NCBI RefSeq assembly: GCF_000967495.1
Contig: NZ_JXXU01000035.1
Span: forward strand, 78,049-142,048
Origin: Vibrio neptunius
GTDB taxonomy: Bacteria > Pseudomonadota > Gammaproteobacteria > Enterobacterales > Vibrionaceae
Direction: 5' to 3'
Length of the DNA: 64,000 nucleotides
Shown: positions 33,526 through 43,939 of the stretch, piece after piece
Layout of the letters: each line of letters starts with the position of its first letter
Position numbering within the stretch: the stretch's first letter is position 1
Position numbers and translations under genes: made by a program
The notes under the pieces: model-generated
What the model was told of the DNA's origin: nothing
Databases searched by the model: none
The model's input: the letters and a program-made list of their open reading frames with translations, nothing else

Positions 33526-34896
33526 TTAGAAAATCAGATGAGCAATACCAGCAATCACAGGCAGTGTGATTAAGGTACGCAGAATGAAGATGGCAAACAG
33601 TTCAAAGATGTTCACTGGGATACGGCTGCCAAGTAACAGCGCACCAACTTCAGACATGTAAATCAGCTGGGTGACAGACATAGCAGCGATGACAAAACGT
33701 GTCATTTCGTTATCAATCGACGACGCTAGAATCGCTGGGATAAACATATCAGCAAAACCAACCACGATAGTTTCAGAGGCCGCTGCCGCTTCTGGGATGC
33801 CTAATAGTTCAAGGAATGGGATGAATGGTTGACCTAGGAAGCTAAACACCGACGTGTACTCAGCAATCACTAGAGCAATCGTACCTAAGCCCATAACTAC
33901 AGGCAGCACACCAAATACCATGTCTACCGCGTTACGTACGCCTTCACCAAAGACATCCTTAAATGATTTTACTTGGCTTGCTTTCGCTAGTGCCAGCTCC
34001 ATACCCCAAGATACGCTTGTATGACCTGCAGGAACAGCATCGGCATCTTTTGCGGGCTGAGTACCATCGATGAAAGTATCTTTTTTCATGCTTAGAGGAG
34101 GCAAGCGAGGAATGATGATCGCTGCCACAATACCCGCCAGACAGATTGCACCATAGAAAGGCAAGAACAAGTGCTCTAGTTCAACTTGAGCAAGAACAAC
34201 CAAACTGAAAGTAATGGATACTGCTGAGAAGGTTGTACCTACGACAGCCGCTTCGCGCTGTGTGTAGAATTTGTTTTCGTATTGCTTGCTGGTTAGCAGG
34301 ATACCGACTGAGCCATCGCCAAGCCAAGAAGCCATACAGTCGATAGCGCTACGACCAGGTAAGTTAAATACTGGGCGCATCACTTTACTTAGCAGCGTGC
34401 CAAACAGCTCTAGCAAACCAAAGTTAAGTAACAGTGGGAGCAGTAAACCTGCAAAGATAAATACTGAAAATAGCGTTGGTAGCAAACCCTCTAGTACTAG
34501 GCCACCAGTATTTTCTTCCCATACGGCTTCAGGGCCGACTTGGAAGAAGGTCATTGCAACAGCAAGACCACCAATAACACGCACTGCCAACCAAAGAGGG
34601 CTTGGGTTAAACAGGCTATTCAAGAATGGGCTGTTAGCAATAAATGTAGGATTCTTGATACGACACAACAATGATGTTGCTGCCATAAATAAGATGATAG
34701 AAGTGACCATGCCTACAAGGTGATCACCAAATACAGCTTGTATGGATTTTGCCAGTACTGCGACTGGAATGGTGATATCACCGTCGTAGCTGATCGGGGC
34801 CATGAAAAGAAAAAGACCCAGCAAAGAAGGAATAAAGAACATCCAAAAGTTGCCTTTACCTTTCGTCTGTTCGATAGATTGAGCGTTATTCTGCAT
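33526..34896 (-). CDS. yjiH: YjiH-family inner-membrane transporter
   Basis: A 456-residue polytopic membrane protein of the YjiH/nucleoside-recognition (Gate domain) group. About ten hydrophobic segments are seen, starting FWMFFIPSLLGLFLFMAPISYDG. A Gate-like stretch, GRSAIDCMASWLGDGSVGILLTSKQY, lies mid-protein, and a second, ASETIVVGFADMFIPAILAS, near the end. The substrate is unknown. The frame opens at 34971, but ATG 34896 (MQNNAQ) follows a weak GAG and suits the family start. It is monocistronic. Confidence 0.85.
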   Translation of the reverse strand: MQNNAQSIEQTKGKGNFWMFFIPSLLGLFLFMAPISYDGDITIPVAVLAKSIQAVFGDHLVGMVTSIILFMAATSLLCRIKNPTFIANSPFLNSLFNPSPLWLAVRVIGGLAVAMTFFQVGPEAVWEENTGGLVLEGLLPTLFSVFIFAGLLLPLLLNFGLLELFGTLLSKVMRPVFNLPGRSAIDCMASWLGDGSVGILLTSKQYENKFYTQREAAVVGTTFSAVSITFSLVVLAQVELEHLFLPFYGAICLAGIVAAIIIPRLPPLSMKKDTFIDGTQPAKDADAVPAGHTSVSWGMELALAKASQVKSFKDVFGEGVRNAVDMVFGVLPVVMGLGTIALVIAEYTSVFSFLGQPFIPFLELLGIPEAAAASETIVVGFADMFIPAILASSIDNEMTRFVIAAMSVTQLIYMSEVGALLLGSRIPVNIFELFAIFILRTLITLPVIAGIAHLIF

Positions 34897-35357
34897 TACA
34901 ATTCTCGTGTTACTACTAGTCAATATGATAAGCCTATCCACTTGGCATATATATTCACTATACATCTGCATTTAATCATCCGGCGCAAGCCTACTGTCTT
35001 TCGAATACCTTTGCAATACTATTCAATATAATTCGCTAAATATTCATGATTAAATGTGTTATTTTCAATCAACGGTGGATTTTTGTTTTGCTGATGTTAA
35101 TTTGATTGAAATAATGTTGCAACCGTGAATTAAGTGTATTGTTTATTTTTATTTTGAATAATAGAGTTAGGACCCATAAATTTGGTCCTAAAGACACTAG
35201 GTTGGATAGGGTGTTAAGTGGTTTTAGAGTGGATAGAACTTAAAAATATCAAAATCGAGCAATTCGGCGTATCAAGAAAATATACCCAGTGATTTAATTG
35301 TGAAAATAAAAACCGCCCAATCAAAATAGGCGGTTTTTGCTCGATTATTGCTCTGTA
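34897..35357. other. Long A+T-rich intergenic region between yjiH and ppsA
   Basis: About 460 bp with no gene. The part next to yjiH should hold its promoter. The part next to ppsA contains the ppsA terminator. I see no other recognisable element. Confidence 0.6.
35308..35338 (-). terminator. ppsA intrinsic terminator
   Basis: A 10-bp stem (AAAAACCGCC and its complement) with an 11-nt loop, 20 bp after the ppsA stop. The minus-strand RNA ends GGCGGTTTTTA. Confidence 0.85.
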
Positions 35358-37730
35358 CTATTTGCCACTTACCTGCCCAAGTTTGAGCCACGTATCAATC
35401 ACAGTATCCGGATTTAGAGAGACGGAACTGATGCCTTGCGCCATTAACCATTCAGCCAGATCATCATGGTCAGATGGGCCCTGACCGCAAATGCCGACGT
35501 ATTTACCGGCTTTAGTCGCAGCATCGATAGCCATTTGCAGCATCGCTTTTACAGCAGGATTGCGCTCGTCGAACAAGTGAGCGACGTCGCCTGAATCTCG
35601 GTCTAGACCGAGTGTTAGCTGAGTCATATCGTTTGAGCCGATTGAGAAACCGTCGAAGTACTTGAGGAATTCGTCTGCTAGCACAGCATTAGATGGTAGT
35701 TCACACATCATGATGACTTTCAGGCCCTGATCGCCGCGGCGTAAGTCGAACTTCGCAAGAAGATCGATGACCGATGCCGCCTCGCTCGGAGTGCGCACAA
35801 ATGGGATCATGATTTCAACGTTCTTCAGACCCATCTGATTGCGAACACGCTTAATCGCTTGAGTTTCTAGTTCAAAGCAGTCTTCAAATACAGGTGAGAT
35901 GTAACGTGACGCACCACGGAAGCCCAGCATAGGGTTTTCTTCATGTGGTTCGTAACCTTTGCCACCAACTAGGTTGCTGTACTCGTTGGACTTAAAGTCA
36001 GACATACGGACGATGACGCGTTTTGGCCAGAATGCCGCAGCGATAGTCGCGATACCTTCAGTCAGCTTGCTGACGTAGAAATCGATAGGGTCTTTATAGC
36101 CACGAATGCGCTGAGTGATTTCTGCTTTTAGCTCGTCACTTTGTGCGTCAAAGTTCAGTAGGGCTTTCGGGTGAATACCAATCATTTTGTTGATGATGAA
36201 TTCCAGACGAGCCAAGCCAACACCTTCATTTGGAATCTGCGCGAAGTCGAAGGCTCGATCTGGGTTACCGACGTTCATCATCACTTTGGTTGGTAGCAGT
36301 GGCAGTTCGTCAACTGCAGAGCGCTTGACTTCAAAATCAAGTTCACCCTGATAAACATAGCCTGTCTCACCTTCAGAACAAGAAACCGTCACGGTCGCGC
36401 CGTCTGTCAGCTTTGATGTGGCATCGCCACAACCAACGATTGCTGGAATACCCAGCTCACGTGCGATGATAGCTGCGTGGCAAGTACGACCACCACGGTT
36501 GGTAACGATTGCTGAGGCCTTCTTCATCACTGGTTCCCAATCTGGGTCAGTCATATCAGTAACTAGTACGTCGCCATCTTGAACCAAAGACATTTGGTCT
36601 AGCGAGTCAACCAGACGTACTGGGCCAGAACCGATACGCTGACCAATAGCACGGCCTTCAACCAAAACTTCTGCTTTGTTGTTTAGCTCGTAACGCTCAA
36701 TCACGTTCTGTTCGCTTTGAGAACATACGGTTTCTGGGCGAGCTTGAACAATGTAAAGCTTGCCATCAATACCATCTTTCGCCCACTCGATATCCATCGG
36801 ACGCTGGTAGTGCTTTTCGATGATCATCGCTTGTTTTGCCAGTTCTTTGATCTCTTCGTCATTGAGAGAGAATTGTTCACGCTCTTGTGTCGAGGTATCA
36901 ATGATGTCAACTTGCTTGCCAATTTCTTGGTTGGTCGAGTAGATCATCTTGATAAGTTTAGAGCCGAACGTCTTCTTAACAATCGGATGCTGACCCGCTT
37001 CAAGCATTGGCTTGTGAACGTAGAACTCGTCTGGGTTTACGGCGCCCTGAACGACCATTTCCCCTAGACCCCAAGAGGAAGTGATGAACACAACCTGATC
37101 AAAGCCAGATTCAGTGTCTAGCGTGAACATAACACCAGAAGAGGCTTTATCCGAGCGCACCATGCGTTGGATACCCGCAGACAGCGAGATACCACGGTGG
37201 TCAAAACCTTGGTGCACACGATAGGAGATAGCGCGGTCGTTAAACAGAGAAGCGTAAACGTGTTTCGTTGCTTCAAGTACAGCATCGATACCTTTTACAT
37301 TAAGAAATGTTTCTTGCTGGCCCGCGAATGAGGCATCCGGCAAATCTTCAGCAGTTGCTGAAGATCGAACGGCGACGGAAAGTTCTGTATTACCTTCAAT
37401 CAGTTGTTGGTAATCGCTACGAATACCCTGCTCTAGGTCAGCAGGGAAGGGCGCTTCTAAAACCCATTGACGGATGGTGGCACCTGTCTTACGCAGAGCT
37501 TCTACATCCTCAACGTCTAGTTCATCGAGCAGTTGGTGGATTCGTTCATCCAGACCTTCATAATCAAGGAATTGGTTAAACGCGTAAGAAGTAGTAGCAA
37601 AACCATTCGGTACTGAAACGCCAGCATTCGATAGATTTGAAACCATTTCTCCAAGTGAAGCGTTTTTACCGCCGACCTTGTCGACATCTTCCATGGATAG
37701 GCTATTGAACCAGAGGGTGTTCTTTTGCAT
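35358..37730 (-). CDS. ppsA: Phosphoenolpyruvate synthase
   Basis: A 790-residue PEP synthase that makes PEP, AMP and phosphate from pyruvate, ATP and water in gluconeogenesis. It has an N-terminal ATP-binding domain ([38 protein letters not shown]), a phospho-His domain ([23 protein letters not shown]) and a PEP-binding barrel ([20 protein letters not shown] ... GICGQGPSD). GGAGAAAGAC directly precedes ATG 37730; the frame opens 18 codons earlier without a ribosome site. It is divergent from ppsR, whose product switches it on and off by phosphorylation of a Thr beside the catalytic His. Confidence 0.97.
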   Translation of the reverse strand: MQKNTLWFNSLSMEDVDKVGGKNASLGEMVSNLSNAGVSVPNGFATTSYAFNQFLDYEGLDERIHQLLDELDVEDVEALRKTGATIRQWVLEAPFPADLEQGIRSDYQQLIEGNTELSVAVRSSATAEDLPDASFAGQQETFLNVKGIDAVLEATKHVYASLFNDRAISYRVHQGFDHRGISLSAGIQRMVRSDKASSGVMFTLDTESGFDQVVFITSSWGLGEMVVQGAVNPDEFYVHKPMLEAGQHPIVKKTFGSKLIKMIYSTNQEIGKQVDIIDTSTQEREQFSLNDEEIKELAKQAMIIEKHYQRPMDIEWAKDGIDGKLYIVQARPETVCSQSEQNVIERYELNNKAEVLVEGRAIGQRIGSGPVRLVDSLDQMSLVQDGDVLVTDMTDPDWEPVMKKASAIVTNRGGRTCHAAIIARELGIPAIVGCGDATSKLTDGATVTVSCSEGETGYVYQGELDFEVKRSAVDELPLLPTKVMMNVGNPDRAFDFAQIPNEGVGLARLEFIINKMIGIHPKALLNFDAQSDELKAEITQRIRGYKDPIDFYVSKLTEGIATIAAAFWPKRVIVRMSDFKSNEYSNLVGGKGYEPHEENPMLGFRGASRYISPVFEDCFELETQAIKRVRNQMGLKNVEIMIPFVRTPSEAASVIDLLAKFDLRRGDQGLKVIMMCELPSNAVLADEFLKYFDGFSIGSNDMTQLTLGLDRDSGDVAHLFDERNPAVKAMLQMAIDAATKAGKYVGICGQGPSDHDDLAEWLMAQGISSVSLNPDTVIDTWLKLGQVSGK

Positions 37731-37905
37731 GTCTTTCTCCAGAAACATTGCAGCTTTGTAGGGATAAAGCAAACGATTACGCAAAGGCTCAAAAAAATTC
37801 TCAACAAATTTTCAAAGCTGTGGGGGGCGTAATTGTCAGCCGGGTTTTATTATCGATATTATGTTGCCCATCCTACTCAAAAGAATTTTAAAGTTTAAAT
37901 AAAAC

Positions 37906-38739
37906 ATGCAAATTGATATTCAAAGTCGTGATGTATTCTATGTTTCTGACGGAACAGCCATAACGTGTGAGACATTAGGCCATGTTGTTTTGGGCCAATT
38001 CCCGTTGAACACCAACGAGAAAACGTTTCCGTTTGTTGAAAGTGAAGACAAATTAGCAGATCTGCTGAAGGAGATTGAACTATCGTATCAAGACACTGGT
38101 GTGAAGCCTTTAGTGTTTTTTTCCATCGTTATTCCAGAGATCAAGCAGAAACTATTGACAGCGCCTGCGTTTAGTTACGATGTGCTGGCGAGTATTGTCC
38201 AACAAGTCAAAGATGATATTCAGCTTGAGCCCAAGCCCAAACTACAGCGTTCGCGTAGTGTGAGCAAAGATTCAGATACTTATTTTGATCGTATCGCGGC
38301 GATTGAATACACCTTGGCGCATGATGATGGCATTACGCTCAAGGGCATGGACGAAGCCGATATTATATTGCTGGGTGTTTCTCGAAGCGGCAAAACACCA
38401 ACCAGTCTTTATATGGCGATGCAATTTGGCCTAAGAGTCGTGAATTACCCATTCATTGAAGAAGACATTCGTCGCCTAAGACTATTACCAGAATTCGAAA
38501 TCCATCGTCATAAACTGTTTGGCCTGACGATTGATCCTGAAAGGTTGACCGAAATTCGAGAGAACCGCTTGGCGGGCAGTGAATATGCCAGCACCGAGCA
38601 GTGCATCAATGAATTGGAGAGCGTTGAGGCGTTATTCCGACGTGAAGCCATTCCTTACATCAATACCTCATCATTGTCAGTGGAAGAGATTTCAACCCGT
38701 ATCCTTGAAAAAGCGGGGTTGAGAAGGCGTTTACTGTAG
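37906..38739 (+). CDS. ppsR: PEP synthase regulatory kinase/phosphorylase
   Basis: A 277-residue DUF299-family bifunctional enzyme. It inactivates PEP synthase by ADP-dependent Thr phosphorylation and reactivates it by Pi-dependent phosphorolysis. The P-loop-like motif is [15 protein letters not shown] (residues about 157-171), and [19 protein letters not shown] and [12 protein letters not shown] are family-typical. It is divergent from ppsA with 175 bp between the starts, as in other Vibrio and enterobacteria. Confidence 0.95.
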   Translation: MQIDIQSRDVFYVSDGTAITCETLGHVVLGQFPLNTNEKTFPFVESEDKLADLLKEIELSYQDTGVKPLVFFSIVIPEIKQKLLTAPAFSYDVLASIVQQVKDDIQLEPKPKLQRSRSVSKDSDTYFDRIAAIEYTLAHDDGITLKGMDEADIILLGVSRSGKTPTSLYMAMQFGLRVVNYPFIEEDIRRLRLLPEFEIHRHKLFGLTIDPERLTEIRENRLAGSEYASTEQCINELESVEALFRREAIPYINTSSLSVEEISTRILEKAGLRRRLL

Positions 38740-38876
38740 ATAAAATAAGTCGGGGCAGCAAATACAGGCTGTCCGATTGCCTTGTTTAAGTAAGACACAC
38801 TAGATGTCGCTGTGACACCACAATAGAGACCATGGTTGACGAAAACTCGCCTAGATCTTTCGCTTCTGCGTCCAGT

Positions 38877-39614
38877 TCAATTGGTTTGGAATTTTTTTAA
38901 GCCTTTATCGAGGAGATTCTTAAGCGACAAAGCATATTCATACTGTTTCGAAACCAGCATGTGAAATTTATGCTTAGCCATATTTGGAATGGGCTTAGAC
39001 TCAATGTCTTCGCTGACGTAATTGATGCCCCAAACGCTTTGAATTCCATCGAGTATCTCATTCCATGATAGGATCACATCGCATCGCTGCTGTTTCAGTT
39101 CTGTGATGAGCTCGTGCATGCTGTGTGTGTACTGTTCAACTTCTTTAAGTTGGAAGTCGCCGTAGTTATAGCCATGAATGCCGCACACCTTGTATTGGTC
39201 TAGCTCTGCAACATCATCGATGGATAGACCTTTTGGAAATCGAGATTTTTTGTATAAGTAGTATGGCGTTATATTGTAGTACCAATCAGTGTATAGGTAA
39301 TGCTTGGCACGCTCCTCTGAGTGGGATGCGCTGACTGCTATTTGAAACTCGCCACTCTTCGCCCCTTTGAGGCAGCGGCTCCATGATGTCATGGTAAAAT
39401 TAAATGTGATGCTTTGCGGTAGCAAAACGTGGTTCAGAACGTCTAGATCGAAACCTTTCACATCCTCTCCATCTAGGTAAGTATAGGGAGGCCAGTCAAT
39501 AGAATCTCCGCAAATACTTAAATGTTCATTCCTTAACTCCGAAGTAGTCGCTAATGCTTTGTTAAGGCCTGTTAGCAGAACCAGCAGGCAAAAACATATT
39601 GGTAGATTCATCAT
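38877..39614 (-). CDS. Periplasmic solute-binding protein family 3 (stand-alone)
   Basis: A 245-residue secreted protein with a signal peptide (MNLPICFCLLVLLTGLNKALA) and a type II periplasmic-binding fold (SICGDSIDWPPYTYLDGEDVKGFDLDVLNHVL ... FQIAVSASHSEERAKHYLYTDWYY). Two cysteines (in LSICGD and SRCLKG) may form a disulfide. No transporter genes lie beside it, so it may be a sensory or orphan binding protein; many vibrios have families of these. The ligand is unknown. Confidence 0.8.
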   Translation of the reverse strand: MMNLPICFCLLVLLTGLNKALATTSELRNEHLSICGDSIDWPPYTYLDGEDVKGFDLDVLNHVLLPQSITFNFTMTSWSRCLKGAKSGEFQIAVSASHSEERAKHYLYTDWYYNITPYYLYKKSRFPKGLSIDDVAELDQYKVCGIHGYNYGDFQLKEVEQYTHSMHELITELKQQRCDVILSWNEILDGIQSVWGINYVSEDIESKPIPNMAKHKFHMLVSKQYEYALSLKNLLDKGLKKFQTN

Positions 39615-39671
39615 GGGGCGCTTTGGTTGTCTTAACTCATATGAGTATAGACCCCGTGTATTGATTTGAAG

Positions 39672-40571
39672 CTATTTTACTCGAAGCAATGATGGCTTGA
39701 GTTGATGGCCGAAAACGTTAATTAATGCACCGATAACAATCAGTGAGCCACCTAAGTAGGTACAGTTAGAAGGCGCTTCATTGAATATCCAGGCACCAAG
39801 TAGTGCAGAGAAAACAATTTGTACGTAGGAATAGGCCGAAGCTTTACCCGCAGCCTGAGTTTGCATCGCTTTGGTTAAACCATGCTGACCTATCTGAGTG
39901 AAAACACCGACTAGAATTAGCATCGCGGTCAAAAATAGACTGGGCCAGACGAAATCATCGCCGAGCAAAACGATAGAAGTAGGTAGGGCCATCAGTGGGA
40001 AGTAGAAAATAATTACTGAACTGTCCTCTGTTTGGCTTAATCGACGGACAATAACATAAGCAATAGAGCTGCCAAACGCTCCGAGTAGTGCCATCATCAC
40101 GCTAAATAGCGGGAGGTTTGAGTTATCGGTTGTTTGCACGCTCGGTTGAACCATCACCCCCAAGCCTATTAAGCAAAGCGCGATACACATAGTGGTCGAA
40201 AATTGAATACGTTCTTTGAGAAAGAGTACGCCAAGCAAAGCAGTAAACACCGGGTGCACATATTGAAGGATGGTGGCTTCTGCTAGAGGAAGGGTTGTGA
40301 CTGAATAGTAAACACACATTAGGGCGATTGTGCCGACTGCACCGCGAAGCATAAGAAGTGGCTTATTGTGTCCCCACACTGAAATACGTTTGCGTTTAAC
40401 ATCCAAGTAACTGATCACCAATGAAACACATGCCCTAGCTGCAACAATTTCAAACAAAGGAATACCATAGTTGCTCACGTATTTGACGCAGGCTGACATC
40501 AAGGCAAAACCGAGCGCAGAAAGCAACATATAACGCACCCCTACAGGGGTGACAGATAAAATGGTCTTCAT
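39672..40571 (-). CDS. EamA/DMT-superfamily transporter
   Basis: A 299-residue inner-membrane protein with ten predicted hydrophobic segments in two EamA repeats. The family-typical TTLPLAEATILQYVHPVFTALLGVLFLKERIQ ends repeat 1, and AYSYVQIVFSALLGAWIFNEAPSNCTYLGGSLI ends repeat 2. It resembles the RhaT/YdcZ-like exporters of unknown substrate. It is monocistronic. Confidence 0.85.
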   Translation of the reverse strand: MKTILSVTPVGVRYMLLSALGFALMSACVKYVSNYGIPLFEIVAARACVSLVISYLDVKRKRISVWGHNKPLLMLRGAVGTIALMCVYYSVTTLPLAEATILQYVHPVFTALLGVLFLKERIQFSTTMCIALCLIGLGVMVQPSVQTTDNSNLPLFSVMMALLGAFGSSIAYVIVRRLSQTEDSSVIIFYFPLMALPTSIVLLGDDFVWPSLFLTAMLILVGVFTQIGQHGLTKAMQTQAAGKASAYSYVQIVFSALLGAWIFNEAPSNCTYLGGSLIVIGALINVFGHQLKPSLLRVK

Positions 40572-40664
40572 GATGATTCAATCACTAGAGGAGAGTAGAA
40601 GTGGCACTTTAACATATAAGTCAGTTTGTGGGTGCTTGGAGTTGAAATAAGAACTAAGATATTG

Positions 40665-40689
40665 AAAAAGCGGCTATTCGAGCCGCTTT
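40665..40689 (-). terminator. Terminator of the phosphohexomutase gene
   Basis: A 9-bp stem AAAGCGGCT / AGCCGCTTT with a 5-nt loop. The minus-strand RNA continues with further U residues. It begins 29 bp after the stop at 40718. Confidence 0.8.
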
Positions 40690-40717
40690 GTAACCCAGTG
40701 TTTTCGATGATTTCTCT

Positions 40718-42427
40718 TTAGTGATCCAAACTTGTTTGGTGTTCACTGATGAGCATATCCAGCGCAAGCTCCGCTTTTTCTTCCGCTATGGAAAAGCTAT
40801 CTGCTGCAGCAAATGCTTCGACGACTTCGTAGTAGCACTTCAGCTTAGGTTCTGTACCTGATGGACGTACGATGACACGTGCCCCGCCAGAAAGGTGATA
40901 GATCAGAACGTCACTAGCTGGTAAGTCAATAGATTCAGCGTTGCCATCAGCAAAGGTTCGTGTTGAAAGTTTCAAATCTTCAATCACTTCGACTTTACGG
41001 CCTGCGATTTGACCTGGCTGCGCGGCTCGTAGTTTGTCTCCAACAGGTGGGGCTTTTGGATCGAGCGCAGTGCTATGTTGAGCATTGATGTACATACCGT
41101 GCTCGCGATAAATGTTTTCCAATTGATCCCACACCGTTTTACCCTGACGCTTAAGTTCGGCGGTTAGTTGAGAGAAAGCGACCAGAGCAGACAAGCCATC
41201 CTTATCCCACACTTTATTGCCCACTGTGTAGCCCAGTGCTTCTTCATAAGCGAACAGGAACTGTTTCTCTGCGGTTTGTTTTTGCATAGCGATATTAGTC
41301 AGCCATTTGAAACCTGTCAGGGTTTGGTAGTACTCAGCGCCATGAGACAGTGCAATTTTCTCAAGCAATGTTGAAGACACGATAGTATTACCAATCAACT
41401 GTTTAGTTGCATCAGTATGGCTAAGTAGGTAGTGGCCAAATAGACAACCCACCTGATCACCCGTTAGCATCTGGTATTCGCCATCGGGTCGACGAGCAGC
41501 GACCGCAAAACGGTCTGCGTCTGGGTCATTGGCACAAGCGATGTCAGCGTTATTCGCTTTTGCCAACGCGATCACCATATCCATGGCTCCTGCTTCCTCA
41601 GGGTTAGGGAAGTTCACTGTCGGAAAAGAACCGTCGGGCTCACGTTGCTCGGCAACGCTGTAGATTTTGGTGAAGCCTGCATCTTTCAGCAGTGTTTCTG
41701 CCATGTTAGCCCCCACACCATGCATTGCGGTATAGGCTACGCCAACCGCTTCTGGTTGTTGATGATTAGCCAGCAGTGGGTTGCCATTCATCGTTTGGCG
41801 ATAAGTCTCGTAGTAGTCTTCTTTTAGCCACACGAGAAGATCATGCTTTTCTGCATCATCAAGATTCATCAGAGGGATGGGTTTTGTAGCGGCTTCGTCG
41901 ATTTCTCCCGCAATACCAGAGTCATGAGGAGGGATGATTTGAGCGCCATTTTCCCAATACACTTTAAAGCCGTTGTACTCTGGTGGGTTGTGGCTGGCCG
42001 TGACGACAACAGCAGCAGCGGCATTAAAATGACGAACACCAAATGCAGCAATAGGTGTCGCTGCGACATCGTGTGTCAAGTACACCTTGATACCTAAAGC
42101 GGTCAATACAGAGGTGGTATCATGAGCGAACTGCTTGGAATCTGGGCGGCCATCATAACCAATCACCACACCACGATGTTTTGCGTTTTGTACCTGCTCA
42201 ATCAGATATTGACCTAGGCCTGTTGCAGTTTCTTGTATAACAAGTCGGTTCATTCGGTTTGGACCACAGCCGACTTTGCCGCGCAAACCAGCTGTTCCAA
42301 ACTCTAGCCTTTGACTAAATCGATCTGTTAGTTCTTGATATTGTTCTTCATCAATTAAGTGTTGAAGCTCTTCACGAGTACGTGGGTCCGGATCTTTTTC
42401 CAACCAACGAGTAACTTGTTCCATCAT
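40718..42427 (-). CDS. Phosphohexomutase (phosphoglucomutase/phosphomannomutase)
   Basis: A 569-residue alpha-D-phosphohexomutase of the PGM2-like group that interconverts hexose 1- and 6-phosphates. All four active-site loops are visible: catalytic Ser in VVTASHNPPEYNGFKVYW, metal-binding ANDPDADRFAVA, sugar-binding FAYEEALGYTVG, and phosphate-binding RPSGTEPKLKCYYE. It starts at one of two adjacent ATGs (42427 or 42424). Sugar preference cannot be read from the sequence. A Fur-like site lies about 75 bp upstream. Confidence 0.9.
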   Translation of the reverse strand: MMEQVTRWLEKDPDPRTREELQHLIDEEQYQELTDRFSQRLEFGTAGLRGKVGCGPNRMNRLVIQETATGLGQYLIEQVQNAKHRGVVIGYDGRPDSKQFAHDTTSVLTALGIKVYLTHDVAATPIAAFGVRHFNAAAAVVVTASHNPPEYNGFKVYWENGAQIIPPHDSGIAGEIDEAATKPIPLMNLDDAEKHDLLVWLKEDYYETYRQTMNGNPLLANHQQPEAVGVAYTAMHGVGANMAETLLKDAGFTKIYSVAEQREPDGSFPTVNFPNPEEAGAMDMVIALAKANNADIACANDPDADRFAVAARRPDGEYQMLTGDQVGCLFGHYLLSHTDATKQLIGNTIVSSTLLEKIALSHGAEYYQTLTGFKWLTNIAMQKQTAEKQFLFAYEEALGYTVGNKVWDKDGLSALVAFSQLTAELKRQGKTVWDQLENIYREHGMYINAQHSTALDPKAPPVGDKLRAAQPGQIAGRKVEVIEDLKLSTRTFADGNAESIDLPASDVLIYHLSGGARVIVRPSGTEPKLKCYYEVVEAFAAADSFSIAEEKAELALDMLISEHQTSLDH

Positions 42428-42784
42428 AACTTATTTCTACCTTTGACTAACGTTATCCCAAGTGTATGACATCTGGGGATTAATGGATGGATATTAAGTG
42501 ATATTGATTATCATTTGAGAGAGCGCAATCGCTAAACCAAATATTGTGATCAATCTTCAATTTATATTGGTTAAATTACCTACATTTCCATTAGCACTTT
42601 CTTGCACTATTAGTAAACGCCAACTAGTTTTTATTAACATAACTATAACAAATCACATCGAATTTGCTGTTTACAAGGAATTTTCCGCACCCTTTGGGCT
42701 ATTAGGACTTTTTTGCGTCGTTCTTGCTAAAGGGCGCCTTGGTTAAATCATCAGAGATGATGCCTCAGGCAGAGGAGAGGTCTT
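42428..42784. other. Divergent promoter region of the phosphohexomutase and cox genes
   Basis: A 357-bp gene-free region. A Fur-like sequence lies at 42500-42518. The cox ribosome site (GGAGAGG) ends the region. No other element was recognised. Confidence 0.55.
42500..42518. promoter_or_regulatory. Possible Fur box
   Basis: GATATTGATTATCATTTGA matches the 19-bp E. coli Fur consensus (GATAATGATAATCATTATC) at about 14 positions. The central GATTATCAT is well preserved and one end is poor. It may link the heme-rich oxidase operon or the phosphohexomutase to iron status. A chance match is possible. Confidence 0.35.
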
Positions 42785-43939
42785 TTGAAAAGAATAAAGG
42801 TTTCACTGTGGCAACTGAGCAATTTGTTGTTTGTTGGCTTTGCTGCTTCAGTTAATGCTGAAGAAAACGCCTTGAACATGACCAAAGGCGTGACAGGTAT
42901 CAGTAATGAAGTTTATGACTTACACATGCTCATATTCTATATCTGTTGCGCGATTGCTGTTGTGGTGTTCGGAGCAATGTTCTATTCCATGTACTACCAC
43001 AGAAAGTCAAAAGGAGCAGTGGCCGCCAACTTTCATGAGAGCACCAAAGTGGAAGTGATCTGGACCGTCATCCCCATCATCATTCTTATTCTCATGGCCA
43101 TCCCGGCAACCCGCACGCTGGTTGCAATGGAGGATACTTCTCAATCTGACCTGACGATAAAGATCACCGGTTCCCAGTGGAAGTGGCACTACAGTTATTT
43201 CGGAGAAGATGTCGAATATTTCAGCTTGTTAGCAACTAGTCAAAAAGCGATTGACGGTATAGAAGACAAAGGCGCACATTATCTTCTTGAAGTTGATAAC
43301 CCTTTGGTGTTGCCAATCAACCGAAAAGTACGATTCCTCCTGACTTCCGATGATGTAATTCACTCTTGGTGGGTACCTGACTTTGCAGTTAAGAAAGACA
43401 CTATCCCAGGGTTTATCAACGAAGCTTGGACCCGCATTGATGAACCGGGTGTATATCGCGGTCAGTGTGCAGAGCTATGTGGTCGAGCTCATGGTTTCAT
43501 GCCAGTCGTCGTTCATGCCATGGAAGAAGAGAAATACGACGCTTGGTTACTAGCGAAAAAAGCTGAAATTGAGCAAGCAAAGCAAGAGGCCGCAGCTTCT
43601 CTCACTGCATCCTTATCACAAGAAGAATTGATGACGATAGGTGAAAAAGTGTATGTCGACCGATGTGCCGTCTGCCATCAGGTTAGTGGCGCGGGTATTC
43701 CGGGGGCATTCCCGGCGATTACAGGCAGTAAGATCGCGACGGGCGATGTTGACAAGCATATCGATATCGTGGTTAACGGTCGATCCGGCACCGCTATGCA
43801 GGCTTTTGCCAACCAGCTCTCGGACAAAGAGATTGCGGCTGTGGTGACTTATCAACGTAATGGTTTAGGAAACAGTACGGGTGAGTTGGTGCAGGCATCC
43901 GATGTGAATGCATTTAAGGCATCCAAGGAGGGACAATGA
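42785..43939 (+). CDS. coxB: Cytochrome c oxidase subunit II with fused cytochrome c domain
   Basis: A 384-residue subunit of a caa3-type oxidase. After a signal peptide come two transmembrane helices and the cupredoxin CuA domain, with His in DDVIHSWWVPDF and the CuA cluster Cys228, Cys232, His236 and Met239 (GQCAELCGRAHGFM). The C-terminal domain has a c-type heme site, Cys294-AVC-His298, and a later Met (GTAMQAFANQL) as axial ligand. Electrons pass from cytochrome c through this heme to CuA. The start is TTG 42785, chosen because GGAGAGG lies 7 nt upstream and no ATG is suitably placed. It overlaps coxA by 4 bp. Confidence 0.95.
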   Translation: MKRIKVSLWQLSNLLFVGFAASVNAEENALNMTKGVTGISNEVYDLHMLIFYICCAIAVVVFGAMFYSMYYHRKSKGAVAANFHESTKVEVIWTVIPIIILILMAIPATRTLVAMEDTSQSDLTIKITGSQWKWHYSYFGEDVEYFSLLATSQKAIDGIEDKGAHYLLEVDNPLVLPINRKVRFLLTSDDVIHSWWVPDFAVKKDTIPGFINEAWTRIDEPGVYRGQCAELCGRAHGFMPVVVHAMEEEKYDAWLLAKKAEIEQAKQEAAASLTASLSQEELMTIGEKVYVDRCAVCHQVSGAGIPGAFPAITGSKIATGDVDKHIDIVVNGRSGTAMQAFANQLSDKEIAAVVTYQRNGLGNSTGELVQASDVNAFKASKEGQ

